Assembly (NCBI GenBank): GCA_030146045.1
Contig: JASLDG010000043.1
Span: 1-38,667, forward strand
Direction of reading: 5' to 3'
DNA: 38,667 nt
From: Candidatus Saccharimonadales bacterium
GTDB taxonomy: Bacteria > Patescibacteriota > Saccharimonadia > Saccharimonadales > Saccharimonadaceae
A program made the translations under genes and the position numbers. The notes beneath the pieces were generated by a model that did not search any database, was not told the DNA's origin, and was given only the letters and a program-made list of their open reading frames with translations. Numbering within the stretch: the first letter of the stretch is position 1; every line of letters begins with the position of its first letter. Positions 15,480 to 25,341 of the stretch are shown piece after piece.

Positions 15480-16774
15480 TGAGCGTAAAAGACCTTACAG
15501 ACCCGCAAATCCTAGAGCACCTCAAGAAGAATACACTTCTTCGCAATAAACAACTTACGGTATTGGTCAAGTTGCTCAATTCACTCAAAGAGCCCACTAC
15601 ATTCGCAATTGACGGCGCATGGGGTTCGGGTAAGACTGTTTTTGTGAAGCAACTGTTGATGCTTGCCGATGATAGTGTCAAAGAGTACGGCAATAACACT
15701 CTAGACAAGCCATCCATCGAGAAGCTTCGAGAAGACCAAAAGGCTTTCTATTTCAACGCCTGGGAGAATGATTATACGGGCGATGCCCTAGGTGCAATTC
15801 TACTGAAGCTAATAGCCGCCGATGACCCATCATTGAGTGTAGAGTCTATTAAGCGCGGCTTAAGTATGATCAACCCCTCTGCTGGAATACGAGAGGCGAC
15901 CAAGGGCTGGATTGACCCTGATAAGAAACCAGCGAAAGACGAACTTGTTGAGCATATTAAGTCACTAGTTGACAGGCATGATGCCGTAAATGATTTTATT
16001 GATGCGATCAAGGGTGATAAAACACGACTAATTTTTATTGTTGACGAGCTCGACCGCTGCAAGCCTTCATTTGCAGTTGACCTACTCGAAGTCATCAAGC
16101 ATTATTTTGTTCGTGATGACGTTACGTTTATCGTAACTGCGAACCTCAAAGAGCTTTCGCATACAATCAAAAAATATTATGGACATGAATTTGATGGCTA
16201 CGCATATCTCAATAAGTTTTTTAACTTCACGTTCGGACTACTCAAAGTGAATGAACGAGAATATGCAAAAAACATTCTCGACTGGCACTTAGACAGCTCC
16301 GTGGACGGTGGCGTTGCATGGGATGCAATAAGATATTATAAATTTGAAATGCGAGAGATTAATGCATACTCATCAGCGCTACAGCTGATAGTGCGATTTT
16401 TGACGAAGAGTAATAACTACCGTCAGGAGCAATACTCTATTCAGCTTATATTTGTGCCGTTAGCGCTGGCTCTCAAGATAAAAAGCAATAAAGACTATGA
16501 GAAGTTCACCTCTGGAGGCGGTGAGGACGTATTGCGCAACTTTTTGACCAACACAACTGAAGCCGTAGAATCTATCGCAAGCGTTAGCTTCGGCTCGTCC
16601 GACGAAGAAAAGAGTGTAAAAAAACAAGAAGCACTAGAAGAACTTGTCGTTCGATACAAAAACCTATTTTCACCTGATGGGCGACGTGGTGGTCATGAAG
16701 ATCTAGAGAATTTTAGCGATGCCATTGCGTTGATCGGCTCCTACGCAACTATTATTGAGGAGAAAGCAGAATGA
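15479..16774 (+). CDS. KAP-family P-loop NTPase
   Basis: 431 residues. Walker A is GAWGSGKT (46-53), the KAP-typical FNAWEND follows at 92-98, and Walker B is RLIFIVDELDRCKP (183-196). The family is named for Kidins220/ARMS and PifA; PifA of the F plasmid excludes phage T7. Start: ATG 15479 overlaps the stop of the small motif gene; an in-frame TTG just before it is less likely. No membrane helices are seen in the NTPase domain, unlike many KAP proteins. The C-terminal 200 residues are helical and polar. The stop overlaps the hsdS ATG (ATGA), so NTPase and specificity subunit are coupled. Probably a defence ATPase; the trigger and effector are unknown. Confidence 0.85.
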   Translation: MSVKDLTDPQILEHLKKNTLLRNKQLTVLVKLLNSLKEPTTFAIDGAWGSGKTVFVKQLLMLADDSVKEYGNNTLDKPSIEKLREDQKAFYFNAWENDYTGDALGAILLKLIAADDPSLSVESIKRGLSMINPSAGIREATKGWIDPDKKPAKDELVEHIKSLVDRHDAVNDFIDAIKGDKTRLIFIVDELDRCKPSFAVDLLEVIKHYFVRDDVTFIVTANLKELSHTIKKYYGHEFDGYAYLNKFFNFTFGLLKVNEREYAKNILDWHLDSSVDGGVAWDAIRYYKFEMREINAYSSALQLIVRFLTKSNNYRQEQYSIQLIFVPLALALKIKSNKDYEKFTSGGGEDVLRNFLTNTTEAVESIASVSFGSSDEEKSVKKQEALEELVVRYKNLFSPDGRRGGHEDLENFSDAIALIGSYATIIEEKAE

Positions 16775-17931
16775 CCAAGACTGTTTTACTTGGGGATATC
16801 TGCCTCCAAATTACCGATGGTACACACAGCACAGTAAAAGATAATATCGACGGCGAATATCTGCTTTTAAGTGCGAAAAATATTAAAGATAGAATCGTGA
16901 CGTCTAGCAACGAGCGAAAAATCGACAAAGAAACTCTCGAAAGCCTTAGAAAGCGCACTAAAACGGCAAAAAACGACGTGCTCGTAACGAGCGTCGGGAC
17001 GATAGGCGAAACGGCGATTATTCAAGACAACGAACCGAACTACGAGTTCCAGCGAAGCGTACTAATACTAAAACCGGATACTAGTCTGGTTAATCCGCAG
17101 TACCTTTATTACTGTATGCGGATGCTGAAATCGCAGTTCATCTCTATGGCGACAGGCGCTGTACAGAAGTGTTTATTTATTGGACAGATGAAAAGCGTGC
17201 AAATAGAACTTCCAGACCTCGAAACGCAAAAGAAAATAGCAGATATTCTCGGGACGATTGATGAAAAAATTGAGCTGAATCGGCAGATGAACGAAACGCT
17301 CGAGCAGACGGGGCAGGCGCTCTTTCGTCATTATTTCATTGATAATCCAGAGGCGGAGAAGTGGGGCGAAAAGTCGTTATCTGAGCAGCTAGAGATATTG
17401 AGCGGTGGAACACCAAAGACTTCCGAAAAGTCGTATTGGGACGGAGATATTCCATGGTTTTCCGTTGTTGACGCTCCAAGTGGCTCCAATCTATTTACAA
17501 TTCAAACTACGAAGAATATCACAGAAGCTGGTCTTAAAAAATCAGCGGCAAAACTAATTCCAAAACACACTACAATTATTTCCGCTCGCGGAACGGTAGG
17601 AAAGCTGGCTATCGCGGGAAGGGAAATGACCATAAACCAGTCATGCTACGCGCTAAAATCTGACACTCCTTTTTACTCATATCTTATGATCGATAGATGC
17701 CTATTAGATATTAAAGCGAGGGTGCACGGCTCGGTATTTGACACTATTACTCGTAATACATTCGACCAGCTAAAGTTTACAGCTCCGCCGTCTAACATTA
17801 TCACCGACTTTGAGAATAGGGTTGAACCGTTGTTTCTGCAGATACTCCGTAACGTCGAAGAAATCCAAACCCTCACCACCCTCCGCGACACCCTCCTCCC
17901 GCGATTGATAAATGGAAAGGTGAAGGTATAG
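16771..17931 (+). CDS. hsdS: Type I restriction specificity subunit
   Basis: 386 residues. Two target recognition domains, each contacting half of a bipartite DNA site, lie at about 1-140 and 190-345. The helical spacers between and after them are clear: LPDLETQKKIADILGTIDEK with ELNRQMNETLEQTGQALF (about 148-186), and VEPLFLQILRNVEEIQTLTTLRDTLLPRL near the end. TRD2 begins with LSEQLEILSGGTPKTSEKSYWDG, the usual entry to such a domain. GAGGAGAAAGCAG precedes the ATG. It is separated from hsdM by the KAP module, and its start overlaps the KAP stop. Confidence 0.93.
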   Translation: MTKTVLLGDICLQITDGTHSTVKDNIDGEYLLLSAKNIKDRIVTSSNERKIDKETLESLRKRTKTAKNDVLVTSVGTIGETAIIQDNEPNYEFQRSVLILKPDTSLVNPQYLYYCMRMLKSQFISMATGAVQKCLFIGQMKSVQIELPDLETQKKIADILGTIDEKIELNRQMNETLEQTGQALFRHYFIDNPEAEKWGEKSLSEQLEILSGGTPKTSEKSYWDGDIPWFSVVDAPSGSNLFTIQTTKNITEAGLKKSAAKLIPKHTTIISARGTVGKLAIAGREMTINQSCYALKSDTPFYSYLMIDRCLLDIKARVHGSVFDTITRNTFDQLKFTAPPSNIITDFENRVEPLFLQILRNVEEIQTLTTLRDTLLPRLINGKVKV

Positions 17932-18830
17932 TGTACACCTATCATATTCAGCATAAAATTAAGGTTCTGTTGGGCAATAACACAAATATTAGTACCGAGA
18001 ATCCACACAAGTTTACAATCGATGGCGTAACATTTGGCCCGTGGACAGAAGACCCCCATGAGTTCTGGAGAGCTGGCGAATGGCTGGTCGAGGCAAGTGT
18101 GACGGCTGATAATCTACAGACTGCACTTACGCAATATAGCCAAAAGATATCTCGTATCGTTCCGAGAATTGCTTTTGTTGGTCAGGCGTATATCAACGAC
18201 AGGTTTGGGTCGATTTTTATCAAGCGGGACGACAAGGATTTTGGCTGGTTTAGGTCCATTATTGAGCGCGAACCCGTTTCGTTGGATTTTATGGATGAAG
18301 AGCTGGAGGCACTAGAGGAGTTGGTAAAAAATACTGACGTACCCGATGCCTTTTATTCATACTGGAACGATGCGGTGAATACCACAAGCTACACAGGTAA
18401 GCTATTACTTATGTTCGGAGCTATTGATAGTTTTGCGAGGCGAGGCCAGCGACGCCAAAAGAGAATCGAAATCTTAGGTGATGAATTGACGGCAGAGATA
18501 TATACGGAAGATGCAGGGCTTCGCAATCGGTTGACGCACGGCGAGTATCTCAATGCAAATGATGGAAAAAATTATGTTGAATTGGTGCATAAAAAAGTGC
18601 TTGAGTATTTTAATCGTTCCATACTCGGCAAGGACATTCTGGAGCTTGATGTCGTAGGTCCACAGCGTCATTTTGACGAGAATTACGAAGGGATGCGAAT
18701 CTTTGTAAAACAGAAAGATGACGCGCATCCGCTGCACTTGCGTAAGCTTGTAGAAGACGTAGAGGAGGGCGATGGGCATCCCAGGGCTTATGAAATTATA
18801 TTCGATGATGAGCTTATAGCTGATTATTAA
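17931..18830 (+). CDS. HEPN-motif protein
   Basis: 299 residues, no close family recognised. The C-terminal half contains LRNRLTHGEYL with R198-x4-H203, the catalytic motif of HEPN ribonucleases, within a helical region (about 155-230), and resembles Apea-like HEPN proteins. The N-terminal half (1-130) is mixed strands and helices (NPHKFTIDGVTFGPW, RIVPRIAFVGQAYIND) and could be a sensor. The start is a GTG that overlaps the hsdS stop; GGAAAGGTGAAGG lies upstream. If active, it would cut RNA when restriction is challenged. Activity is inferred from the motif only. Confidence 0.65.
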   Translation: MYTYHIQHKIKVLLGNNTNISTENPHKFTIDGVTFGPWTEDPHEFWRAGEWLVEASVTADNLQTALTQYSQKISRIVPRIAFVGQAYINDRFGSIFIKRDDKDFGWFRSIIEREPVSLDFMDEELEALEELVKNTDVPDAFYSYWNDAVNTTSYTGKLLLMFGAIDSFARRGQRRQKRIEILGDELTAEIYTEDAGLRNRLTHGEYLNANDGKNYVELVHKKVLEYFNRSILGKDILELDVVGPQRHFDENYEGMRIFVKQKDDAHPLHLRKLVEDVEEGDGHPRAYEIIFDDELIADY

Positions 18831-18861
18831 GATGGCCATTATATATTGCAAATGTTTTCTA

Positions 18862-18890
18862 TTGACTTCCCGATAACGGGAAATTATGAT
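18862..18890 (+). promoter_or_regulatory. Promoter inside the island
   Basis: TTGACT (18862-18867), a 17-base spacer and TATGAT (18885-18890). It lies over an upstream ATG at 18886, so translation cannot use that codon from this promoter; the next ATG (18898) follows the -10 by seven bases. Confidence 0.65.
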
Positions 18891-18897
18891 AGATAGT

Positions 18898-19437
18898 ATG
18901 ATGGATAATTACATTACACTCAAAGAAGCAAGTGAGCTTTCGGGCAAAGAAGTTGAAGCTCTGAAGAAACAATGTCAAGAGGGACGTATACGAGGGGCGA
19001 TTAAGAAAGGTAAGGTATGGTTTGTCCCACGCAGTGAGATACTTGTCTCGGGAGAGGAGAGGTCAGACGGTACATTAGGATTCATGGATATTCTTATCCG
19101 CGCCGGGGGAGAAAGCTCATCCGCAGGAGTAACAGTCGTGGCTGGCGGTCAAGTAATTAGCGGTCAAATGGTGTCTAAGAAAGAATATTTACATCATTTT
19201 CGTGACTCACTGAAGAAAAGTATGCCTGATACTAGTGGTGAAAAACCGCTTCACAATGTGCTGGATCAGTATATTGAGGGGCTAGAGGCTAACGAGGAGG
19301 CTAGCCCAAGTTTTCTCCATCTCAGAGATTATTCTATCGCGGATATCAATAATGGCTATAAACTCGATGGTGCGTATATTCGAATAAGGTATTCGTCGAT
19401 TGATGCGTTTATGCTGGGCGAAATCCGCAAAGAATAG
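18898..19437 (+). CDS. HTH protein of the restriction island
   Basis: 179 residues. The N-terminus is an excisionase-like HTH (YITLKEASELSGKEVEALKK, then GRIRGAIKKGKVWFVPRSEI, about 4-45). The centre has TVVAGGQVISGQMVSKKEYLHHF, a pattern seen in small uncharacterised proteins, and the C-terminus is polar. The start is ATG 18898 (or 18901); an in-frame ATG at 18886 lies inside the -10 box. There is no ribosome binding site, so the transcript is probably leaderless. It stands before the helicase and may regulate the second half of the island. Confidence 0.65.
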   Translation: MMDNYITLKEASELSGKEVEALKKQCQEGRIRGAIKKGKVWFVPRSEILVSGEERSDGTLGFMDILIRAGGESSSAGVTVVAGGQVISGQMVSKKEYLHHFRDSLKKSMPDTSGEKPLHNVLDQYIEGLEANEEASPSFLHLRDYSIADINNGYKLDGAYIRIRYSSIDAFMLGEIRKE

Positions 19438-19476
19438 AGATGACATGTCAAATAGATGCACTGAGATAGGAGCCTC

Positions 19477-22164
19477 ATGGCTACTGTATTAGAAGAAATC
19501 CAGAGATGCGACGATGCTATCGCGGGCAACATAGCCTCTCTAGCTAGCGATAGAGGCTTGATGTCTGTAAATATACTGAATAATGTTCGTAACTTGATTA
19601 ATCAGGTAGCACTCTTAATATCCACCAATAGTACCGGTGCCGATAGTAAGTATGCAGACATAGAAACAGCCATGAAGCTTGTCAGCACGCGCGCCGACTT
19701 GGCATTTTTACGTATCTTCTACAAGCAAACTCAGGCTGCAGTTTCGCACTATACCCTTAATGATGAGGGCGCGGAGAGACTGATGCTGAAATACTATGAA
19801 GTTCTGATAAAGATACGTGACTATTTGCAGGTAAATTACAGTATAGGTATTTTAAGTGGCCTAGATGATTTTCCTCTTGATATCGACTCATCGCAGCAAC
19901 AGTATTATGAAAGTATAGTCGGCAAAATAGACGCTCTCCCCAAAGATGTGGAAGGGAATAAAAATAACTACTACATACATAGAGTCAGACCTTTCTTCGT
20001 AAGGAGCAGGGTGTACTACGAGATAGTATTTTCACCTGCGATTGATAAAGACAATAAGTTTAACAGAAGAATTGCCTTTTCTAGCGACAGGGTGTTCGGC
20101 AACTATGCAACTGACTTATGGCTTGTACGCTCGGAGATAGAAGTTGATGGGATTAGAGTGCCAATAGAGATTATTCGGTCATGGAGAACAAATATCCGAC
20201 CGTGCGAATTTGATAATCTGGGAAAGATTCTTGGATTTACTGTCAAGGCAAACAGAGGACAGAAAGATTATCTACCTATCATGGATTTTATTAGTAGATA
20301 CCATATGTCACTAGTAGAAATCATAGACCTCGATGACAATTTGTTTAGAAGTTTTGTAGACAAGGTTAAAGTTACTGGTTATAAATCAACCATTATAGAT
20401 CTCTTGGGTAAAACGAGGCAATTCAGCAGGAGCGGAGCAGTATGTTCACGTGTCATCAGGTATCTCTTGCTACATATGCGCAATGTAACAATCAAGCGAC
20501 AATACCCCTATGATATGGATGACTGTATGAGCAATGTCAATTTAAGCAAGAAAACATATGCGTTCGATATAATGCCTTTTTGCACCTCACTTAAAGAACA
20601 TAACCCTCGATTACGAGATGTATTCTCCGCAATACCAATCGGTAATCGAGAACACGAGCTGATAGCAAGAAAAATCCTATCAAACACAGAACAGCAGAGT
20701 ATGCTGTATACCGCAAAAGATGATCTGCCAATGCCTGACCAAGTGAATGATTTAGTCTCAAGGTATAATAGCAAGCTCTATTCAGGGCATGCGAACAGGA
20801 CAATAGAAAAGCATGACAATTATTACTTCATCCGAGGATACGAAGATGATGTGAAGGAGATAGTAAAGGGGTTGAAGTCTCTATGTGATGACGGCGTACT
20901 TAATTATAAAGCGGACGTCGAAAGCTGGTTGAATGAGCAGGATAGGGATATAGACGATCCTACTAAGCGTAACGTCTTGGTTGAATTATTCACCACGTCT
21001 AAAGTTGCTGTGATTTACGGGGCCGCGGGTACTGGGAAAACCAGGATGATAGAGCATATATCTTCATACTTTGACGATGAAGACAAACTCTACCTCGCTA
21101 ATACTAAGACAGCTGTAAGCAATCTCCAGACACGGCTCGAAGGAAAGGGTCGGTTTATGACGGTGGCAAAATCCTTGCGATCTCGTGAGCTTGAATCCTC
21201 AGTGCTATTCTTGGATGAATGCAGCACCATTAGCAACAAAGATATGGTAGACATCCTCAAGCGCATTAAATTTGACCATCTCGTCCTAGTTGGCGATGTA
21301 TATCAAATTCAGTCAATTAGATTTGGTAACTGGTTCAATATTATCCGAAAATTCATACCGAAACAGTCTGTTTTTGAGCTTGAGGTACCATTTAGGACAG
21401 ATGACGACAACCTCATACAGTTCTGGAGTGCAGTTAGAAATCGTAGCGGGCTGGCTGAAGAGATTATGGCTAGACAAGGGTATTCCCACAGGCTTGATAG
21501 TACAATTTTTGACGAATTAGCCGGTGAGGAAATAATACTTTGCCTAAACTATGATGGTCTGTACGGCGTCAATAACATCAACAAATTACTTCAGGCAAAG
21601 AACAACGGTAAAGCCACCACGTGGAATGATGCTATCTATAAAATAGGTGATCCAATTGTATTCAATGAATCAGACGCCTATGGCGAGGTATTGTTTAACA
21701 ACTTAAAGGGTAGAATAGTAGACATTAAAATGATTAACCAAGCGAGCGTAGAGTTTACTCTCGATATAATCGGCGTTGATATCTCTGAGCATGATGCGGC
21801 TAAGGCTGGCCTAGAATTGGTGGATGTCAATCGGGTAAAGATTAGAGTCGAAAAAAGACATAATACCGACAGTGACGACTCATCGGAAGATGTTCGTACA
21901 GTTGTTCCGTTTCAGGTGGCGTATGCAGCAACAATCCATAAGGCTCAAGGTTTAGAGTACGAGTCTGTCAAGATTGTCGTCACGAGAGATAGTGAAGAGC
22001 GAGTGACGCAGAGCATATTTTACACTGCAATAACAAGAGCAACAAAAAAGCTGACCATATACTGGAGTCCAGAGGTGCAGCATAAAATCCTATCAAATTT
22101 CGCAGACAATACTGACAGTGATTTAAAGATATTTCTGGCAAGGAATCATAATCTGTTAAAATAG
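19477..22164 (+). CDS. SF1 helicase with a long N-terminal domain
   Basis: 895 residues. The last 390 are an SF1 helicase core: Walker A GAAGTGKT (515-522), motif II SVLFLDECS (575-583), motif III LVGDVYQIQS (604-613), motif IV VPFRTDDDNL, motif V ATIHKAQGLEYE (about 817-828) and motif VI YTAITRATKKL (about 849-859). The order fits the RecD/Pif1-like branch. The first 500 residues have no known domain; they are mixed alpha/beta and could bind DNA or act as a nuclease-like or sensor part, but no catalytic motif is visible. TAGGAG precedes ATG 19477. Helicases between hsdS and hsdR are not part of classical type I systems. Confidence 0.8.
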   Translation: MATVLEEIQRCDDAIAGNIASLASDRGLMSVNILNNVRNLINQVALLISTNSTGADSKYADIETAMKLVSTRADLAFLRIFYKQTQAAVSHYTLNDEGAERLMLKYYEVLIKIRDYLQVNYSIGILSGLDDFPLDIDSSQQQYYESIVGKIDALPKDVEGNKNNYYIHRVRPFFVRSRVYYEIVFSPAIDKDNKFNRRIAFSSDRVFGNYATDLWLVRSEIEVDGIRVPIEIIRSWRTNIRPCEFDNLGKILGFTVKANRGQKDYLPIMDFISRYHMSLVEIIDLDDNLFRSFVDKVKVTGYKSTIIDLLGKTRQFSRSGAVCSRVIRYLLLHMRNVTIKRQYPYDMDDCMSNVNLSKKTYAFDIMPFCTSLKEHNPRLRDVFSAIPIGNREHELIARKILSNTEQQSMLYTAKDDLPMPDQVNDLVSRYNSKLYSGHANRTIEKHDNYYFIRGYEDDVKEIVKGLKSLCDDGVLNYKADVESWLNEQDRDIDDPTKRNVLVELFTTSKVAVIYGAAGTGKTRMIEHISSYFDDEDKLYLANTKTAVSNLQTRLEGKGRFMTVAKSLRSRELESSVLFLDECSTISNKDMVDILKRIKFDHLVLVGDVYQIQSIRFGNWFNIIRKFIPKQSVFELEVPFRTDDDNLIQFWSAVRNRSGLAEEIMARQGYSHRLDSTIFDELAGEEIILCLNYDGLYGVNNINKLLQAKNNGKATTWNDAIYKIGDPIVFNESDAYGEVLFNNLKGRIVDIKMINQASVEFTLDIIGVDISEHDAAKAGLELVDVNRVKIRVEKRHNTDSDDSSEDVRTVVPFQVAYAATIHKAQGLEYESVKIVVTRDSEERVTQSIFYTAITRATKKLTIYWSPEVQHKILSNFADNTDSDLKIFLARNHNLLK

Positions 22165-22171
22165 TTACAAC

Positions 22172-25100
22172 ATGACCGAAGACAAAATCGAACAATCTCT
22201 CCTAGATACGCTGGCACAGATGGGCTGGGAGATTGTGAGCGGGCCAACGATTGGACCGGATGGGACGATGGAGCGTGGGTATGCAGATGTGGTGCTGGAG
22301 CGGCGGCTGGAGGTGGCGCTTGGGCGGCTGAACCCGGATTTGCAACCAACACAATGTGATGAGGTGGTAAAGCGGATTGTGCGTACGGGCGGCGCGGACT
22401 TGCTGTCGGATAATCGAGATTTTCACACGCTCGTGACCGATGGTGTCAACGTAGAATATCGCCACAGCGATGGCTCGGTGCGTACTGCGCAGGCGCGACT
22501 GTTTGATTTTGATACCCCAGAAAACAATGATTTTGTAGCCGTCAATCAGCTAACGGTAATTCAGAACGACATCAACCGCCGGCCCGATGTCGTTCTGTAT
22601 GTGAACGGCTTGCCACTAGTAGTAATAGAGCTGAAAAACGCGGCTGATAGTGCGGCGAACTTGGGTGCGGCGTTTAATCAAATCCAGACCTACAAACAAC
22701 AAATTAGCAGCCTATTTCGTTTTAACGAGTTGTGCGTGATTAGTGATGGATTGGATGCGCGCGTGGGTACGGTGACGGCGCCAAGCGAGCGTTTTATGGC
22801 GTGGAAAACGATCGATGGTGAGCGCGAGGCCGGCAATGTGCCTGAACTCGAAACGTTGGCACGTGGAGTGTTTGATAAAGCACGACTGCTGGACATCGTA
22901 CGGAACTTCATCGTATTTGAGCGCGATGGCAAAGACGACGCGAAGTTTATCAAAAAGGTCGCAGCATATCACCAATACTGGGCAGTCAATAAAGCGCTGA
23001 GCCGCACCGTCACCGCGTCACGACCAGACGGCGACCACCGCGCTGGTGTAGTGTGGCACACGCAAGGCTCGGGCAAGAGCTTGAGTATGATGTTTTATGC
23101 GGGCAAGCTAATTGGTGAGCCGACACTTGGTAACCCAACCATTGTGGTGATTACCGACCGCAACGACCTAGACGGACAGCTGTTTGGTACATTTGCTGCG
23201 TGTAAAGAATTGCTGCGTCAAGACCCCGTGCAAGCCGACAGCCGCGCCAATCTGCGCGAGCTATTACAGCGCGAAAGCGGTGGTGTCATCTTCACAACCA
23301 TCCAAAAGTTCTTCCCCGAAGATGGCGGCGATACGTTCCCAACACTCAGCGAGCGCACTAACATTATCGTGATCGCCGACGAAGCGCATCGCAGCCAATA
23401 CGGACTTAAAGCGCACATTCGTGAAAGCGACGCGCAGATGGTATATGGCAACGCAAAATACATGCGCGACGCGCTGCCAAATGCCAGCTATATCGGCTTT
23501 ACAGGTACGCCAATTGAATTTGAAGACAAGAGCACGCCAGCGGTGTTTGGCGACTATATCGACATCTATGACGTGCAACGAGCAGTCGAAGATAAGGCAA
23601 CGGTGCCGATTTATTATGAAAGCCGTTTGATCGATCTTGGTATGGATACTTCAACCAAGCAGTGGCTCGACCGCGAAGTTGATGAACTGTTGGAAGGCGA
23701 GGAAATGACTCGCCAAGACAAGCTGAAAGCTGAGTATGCACAGAAAGAAGCCATTGTTGGCAATAGCCAGCGGCTAAAATTGGTAGCGAAAGATATTATT
23801 ACTCACTTTGAAGATCGTTTGAGCGCCATCGAAGGCAAGGGCATGGTGGTGACAATGAGTCGCGGCATTGCGGCGGATTTGTACGAGCAGATTGTAGCGT
23901 TGCGACCAGATTGGCACAGTGATTCGGACGATGAAGGCGCGATTAAAGTAATTATCACCGGCAGTGCGTCTGACGAGCAAAAGCTTCAACAACATATTCG
24001 CAGCAAAGACCGCATCAAAAAGATCGAAAAGCGCATCAAAGATCCGAAATCTGACCTAAAGCTGGTGATTGTGTGTGATATGTGGCTGACTGGCTTTGAC
24101 GTGCCGAGTATGCACACGATGTATCTCGATAAGCCACTGAAAGGCCATAACCTCATGCAAGCGATTGCGCGCGTCAACCGTGTATACCCCGGCAAAGAGG
24201 GCGGCTTGGTCGTGGACTACTTAGGTGTGGCAGCAGCCTTGCGTGATGCGCTCGAAACCTACACTCGAAGCGGCGGCGAAGGTACGCCAACGCTGGACAT
24301 CAACGAAGCAGTCGCCGAAATGAAGCGTCGCTACGAAATTGTGCGCGATCTGTTTCACGGCTTTGACTACATGCGTTATTTTACCGCTGATACGCGCCAG
24401 CAATTGCAGATTATTCTAGATGCGCAGGAGCATATTCTTTCTACTGAAAATGGTGAGAAGCGACTGAAGCAGCATGTCGTTGAGCTCGGTAAAGCATTTG
24501 CCCTAGCAATGCCACACCCGAGTGCGCTGGCGCTTCGCGAACAAGTCGCATTCTTTCAAGCAATTAAAGCGCGGCTGGATAAAATCAGCGATATGATTCA
24601 GGGTGGTCCGACGGATGCTGAATACCGCATGGCATTGAAACAAATCGTTGATAAAGCCATTGCACCGGTAGGTGTTGTGGATGTGTTTGCGGCAGCCGGG
24701 CTCGACAAGCCGAATCTTTCCATACTGTCGGATGAGTTTTTGGCAGAAGTTCGTGGTATGGAACGTAAAAATCTAGCAGTCGAAGCATTGCAGAAATTAC
24801 TCAAAGACGAAGTACGGGTGCGATTTAGCCGCAACGTCGTAAAGAGCGATGAATTTTCAGCCATGCTCGAAGCTGCACTGACGAGCTACCGCAACGGTAC
24901 TATCGAGGCAGCACAGGTGATCGAAGAGCTTATTGCTATTGCAGGCAAACTCCGCGCCGAAGATGACCGCCCCGAACTAAAGGGACTTAGCGAAGACGAA
25001 GCGCTGTTTTACGATGCGCTCATCGCCAATGGCAGCGCTACGGAAGTTATGAAAGACGACCAGCTCCGTGACTTAGCTCGCTTACTTGTGCAGCAAGTGC

Positions 25101-25312
25101 GCAACGACGCAGGAATCGACTGGCAAGTTCGCGATAACGTTCAGGCCAAATTACGCGTGAACGTCAGAAAGACCCTTAACAAATACGGCTACCCGCCAGA
25201 CCAACAAGCTCTCGCGACGCAGCTTGTGTTGGAGCAGGCGAAAGCATATGGTGATGAGTGGAGTAAAAAAGAAGCGTATAGAGCCGGTGGCGGCGCAAGC
25301 TTACTAGACTAA
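22172..25312 (+). CDS. hsdR: Type I restriction endonuclease, motor subunit
   Basis: 1046 residues, full length. It cuts unmethylated DNA after ATP-driven translocation. The N-terminal PD-(D/E)xK nuclease is visible at RRPDVVLYVNGLPLVVIELK (136-155). The SF2 motor follows: Walker A HTQGSGKS (296-303), DEAH (403-406), GFTGTPIE, then VCDMWLTGFDVPSMHTMYLD and QAIARVNRVYPGKEGG. The C-terminal helical region (about 760-1046) joins the methylase core. No ribosome binding site is seen; TAAAAT at 22157-22162 lies nine bases before the ATG. GC is higher than in the helicase upstream, so the core and the accessory genes seem to have different histories. Confidence 0.96.
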   Translation: MTEDKIEQSLLDTLAQMGWEIVSGPTIGPDGTMERGYADVVLERRLEVALGRLNPDLQPTQCDEVVKRIVRTGGADLLSDNRDFHTLVTDGVNVEYRHSDGSVRTAQARLFDFDTPENNDFVAVNQLTVIQNDINRRPDVVLYVNGLPLVVIELKNAADSAANLGAAFNQIQTYKQQISSLFRFNELCVISDGLDARVGTVTAPSERFMAWKTIDGEREAGNVPELETLARGVFDKARLLDIVRNFIVFERDGKDDAKFIKKVAAYHQYWAVNKALSRTVTASRPDGDHRAGVVWHTQGSGKSLSMMFYAGKLIGEPTLGNPTIVVITDRNDLDGQLFGTFAACKELLRQDPVQADSRANLRELLQRESGGVIFTTIQKFFPEDGGDTFPTLSERTNIIVIADEAHRSQYGLKAHIRESDAQMVYGNAKYMRDALPNASYIGFTGTPIEFEDKSTPAVFGDYIDIYDVQRAVEDKATVPIYYESRLIDLGMDTSTKQWLDREVDELLEGEEMTRQDKLKAEYAQKEAIVGNSQRLKLVAKDIITHFEDRLSAIEGKGMVVTMSRGIAADLYEQIVALRPDWHSDSDDEGAIKVIITGSASDEQKLQQHIRSKDRIKKIEKRIKDPKSDLKLVIVCDMWLTGFDVPSMHTMYLDKPLKGHNLMQAIARVNRVYPGKEGGLVVDYLGVAAALRDALETYTRSGGEGTPTLDINEAVAEMKRRYEIVRDLFHGFDYMRYFTADTRQQLQIILDAQEHILSTENGEKRLKQHVVELGKAFALAMPHPSALALREQVAFFQAIKARLDKISDMIQGGPTDAEYRMALKQIVDKAIAPVGVVDVFAAAGLDKPNLSILSDEFLAEVRGMERKNLAVEALQKLLKDEVRVRFSRNVVKSDEFSAMLEAALTSYRNGTIEAAQVIEELIAIAGKLRAEDDRPELKGLSEDEALFYDALIANGSATEVMKDDQLRDLARLLVQQVRNDAGIDWQVRDNVQAKLRVNVRKTLNKYGYPPDQQALATQLVLEQAKAYGDEWSKKEAYRAGGGASLLD

Positions 25313-25341
25313 ATCAAACATCAGCCCTAGAGGTATATAGA

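Noticed and set aside
18886..18897. Upstream ATG of the island HTH gene
   Set aside because: It lies inside the -10 box (18885-18890), so the transcript would not contain it.
13120..25312. BREX or DISARM locus
   Set aside because: No PglX, PglZ, BrxL or DrmA/B genes; the methylase, specificity and motor subunits are clearly type I.
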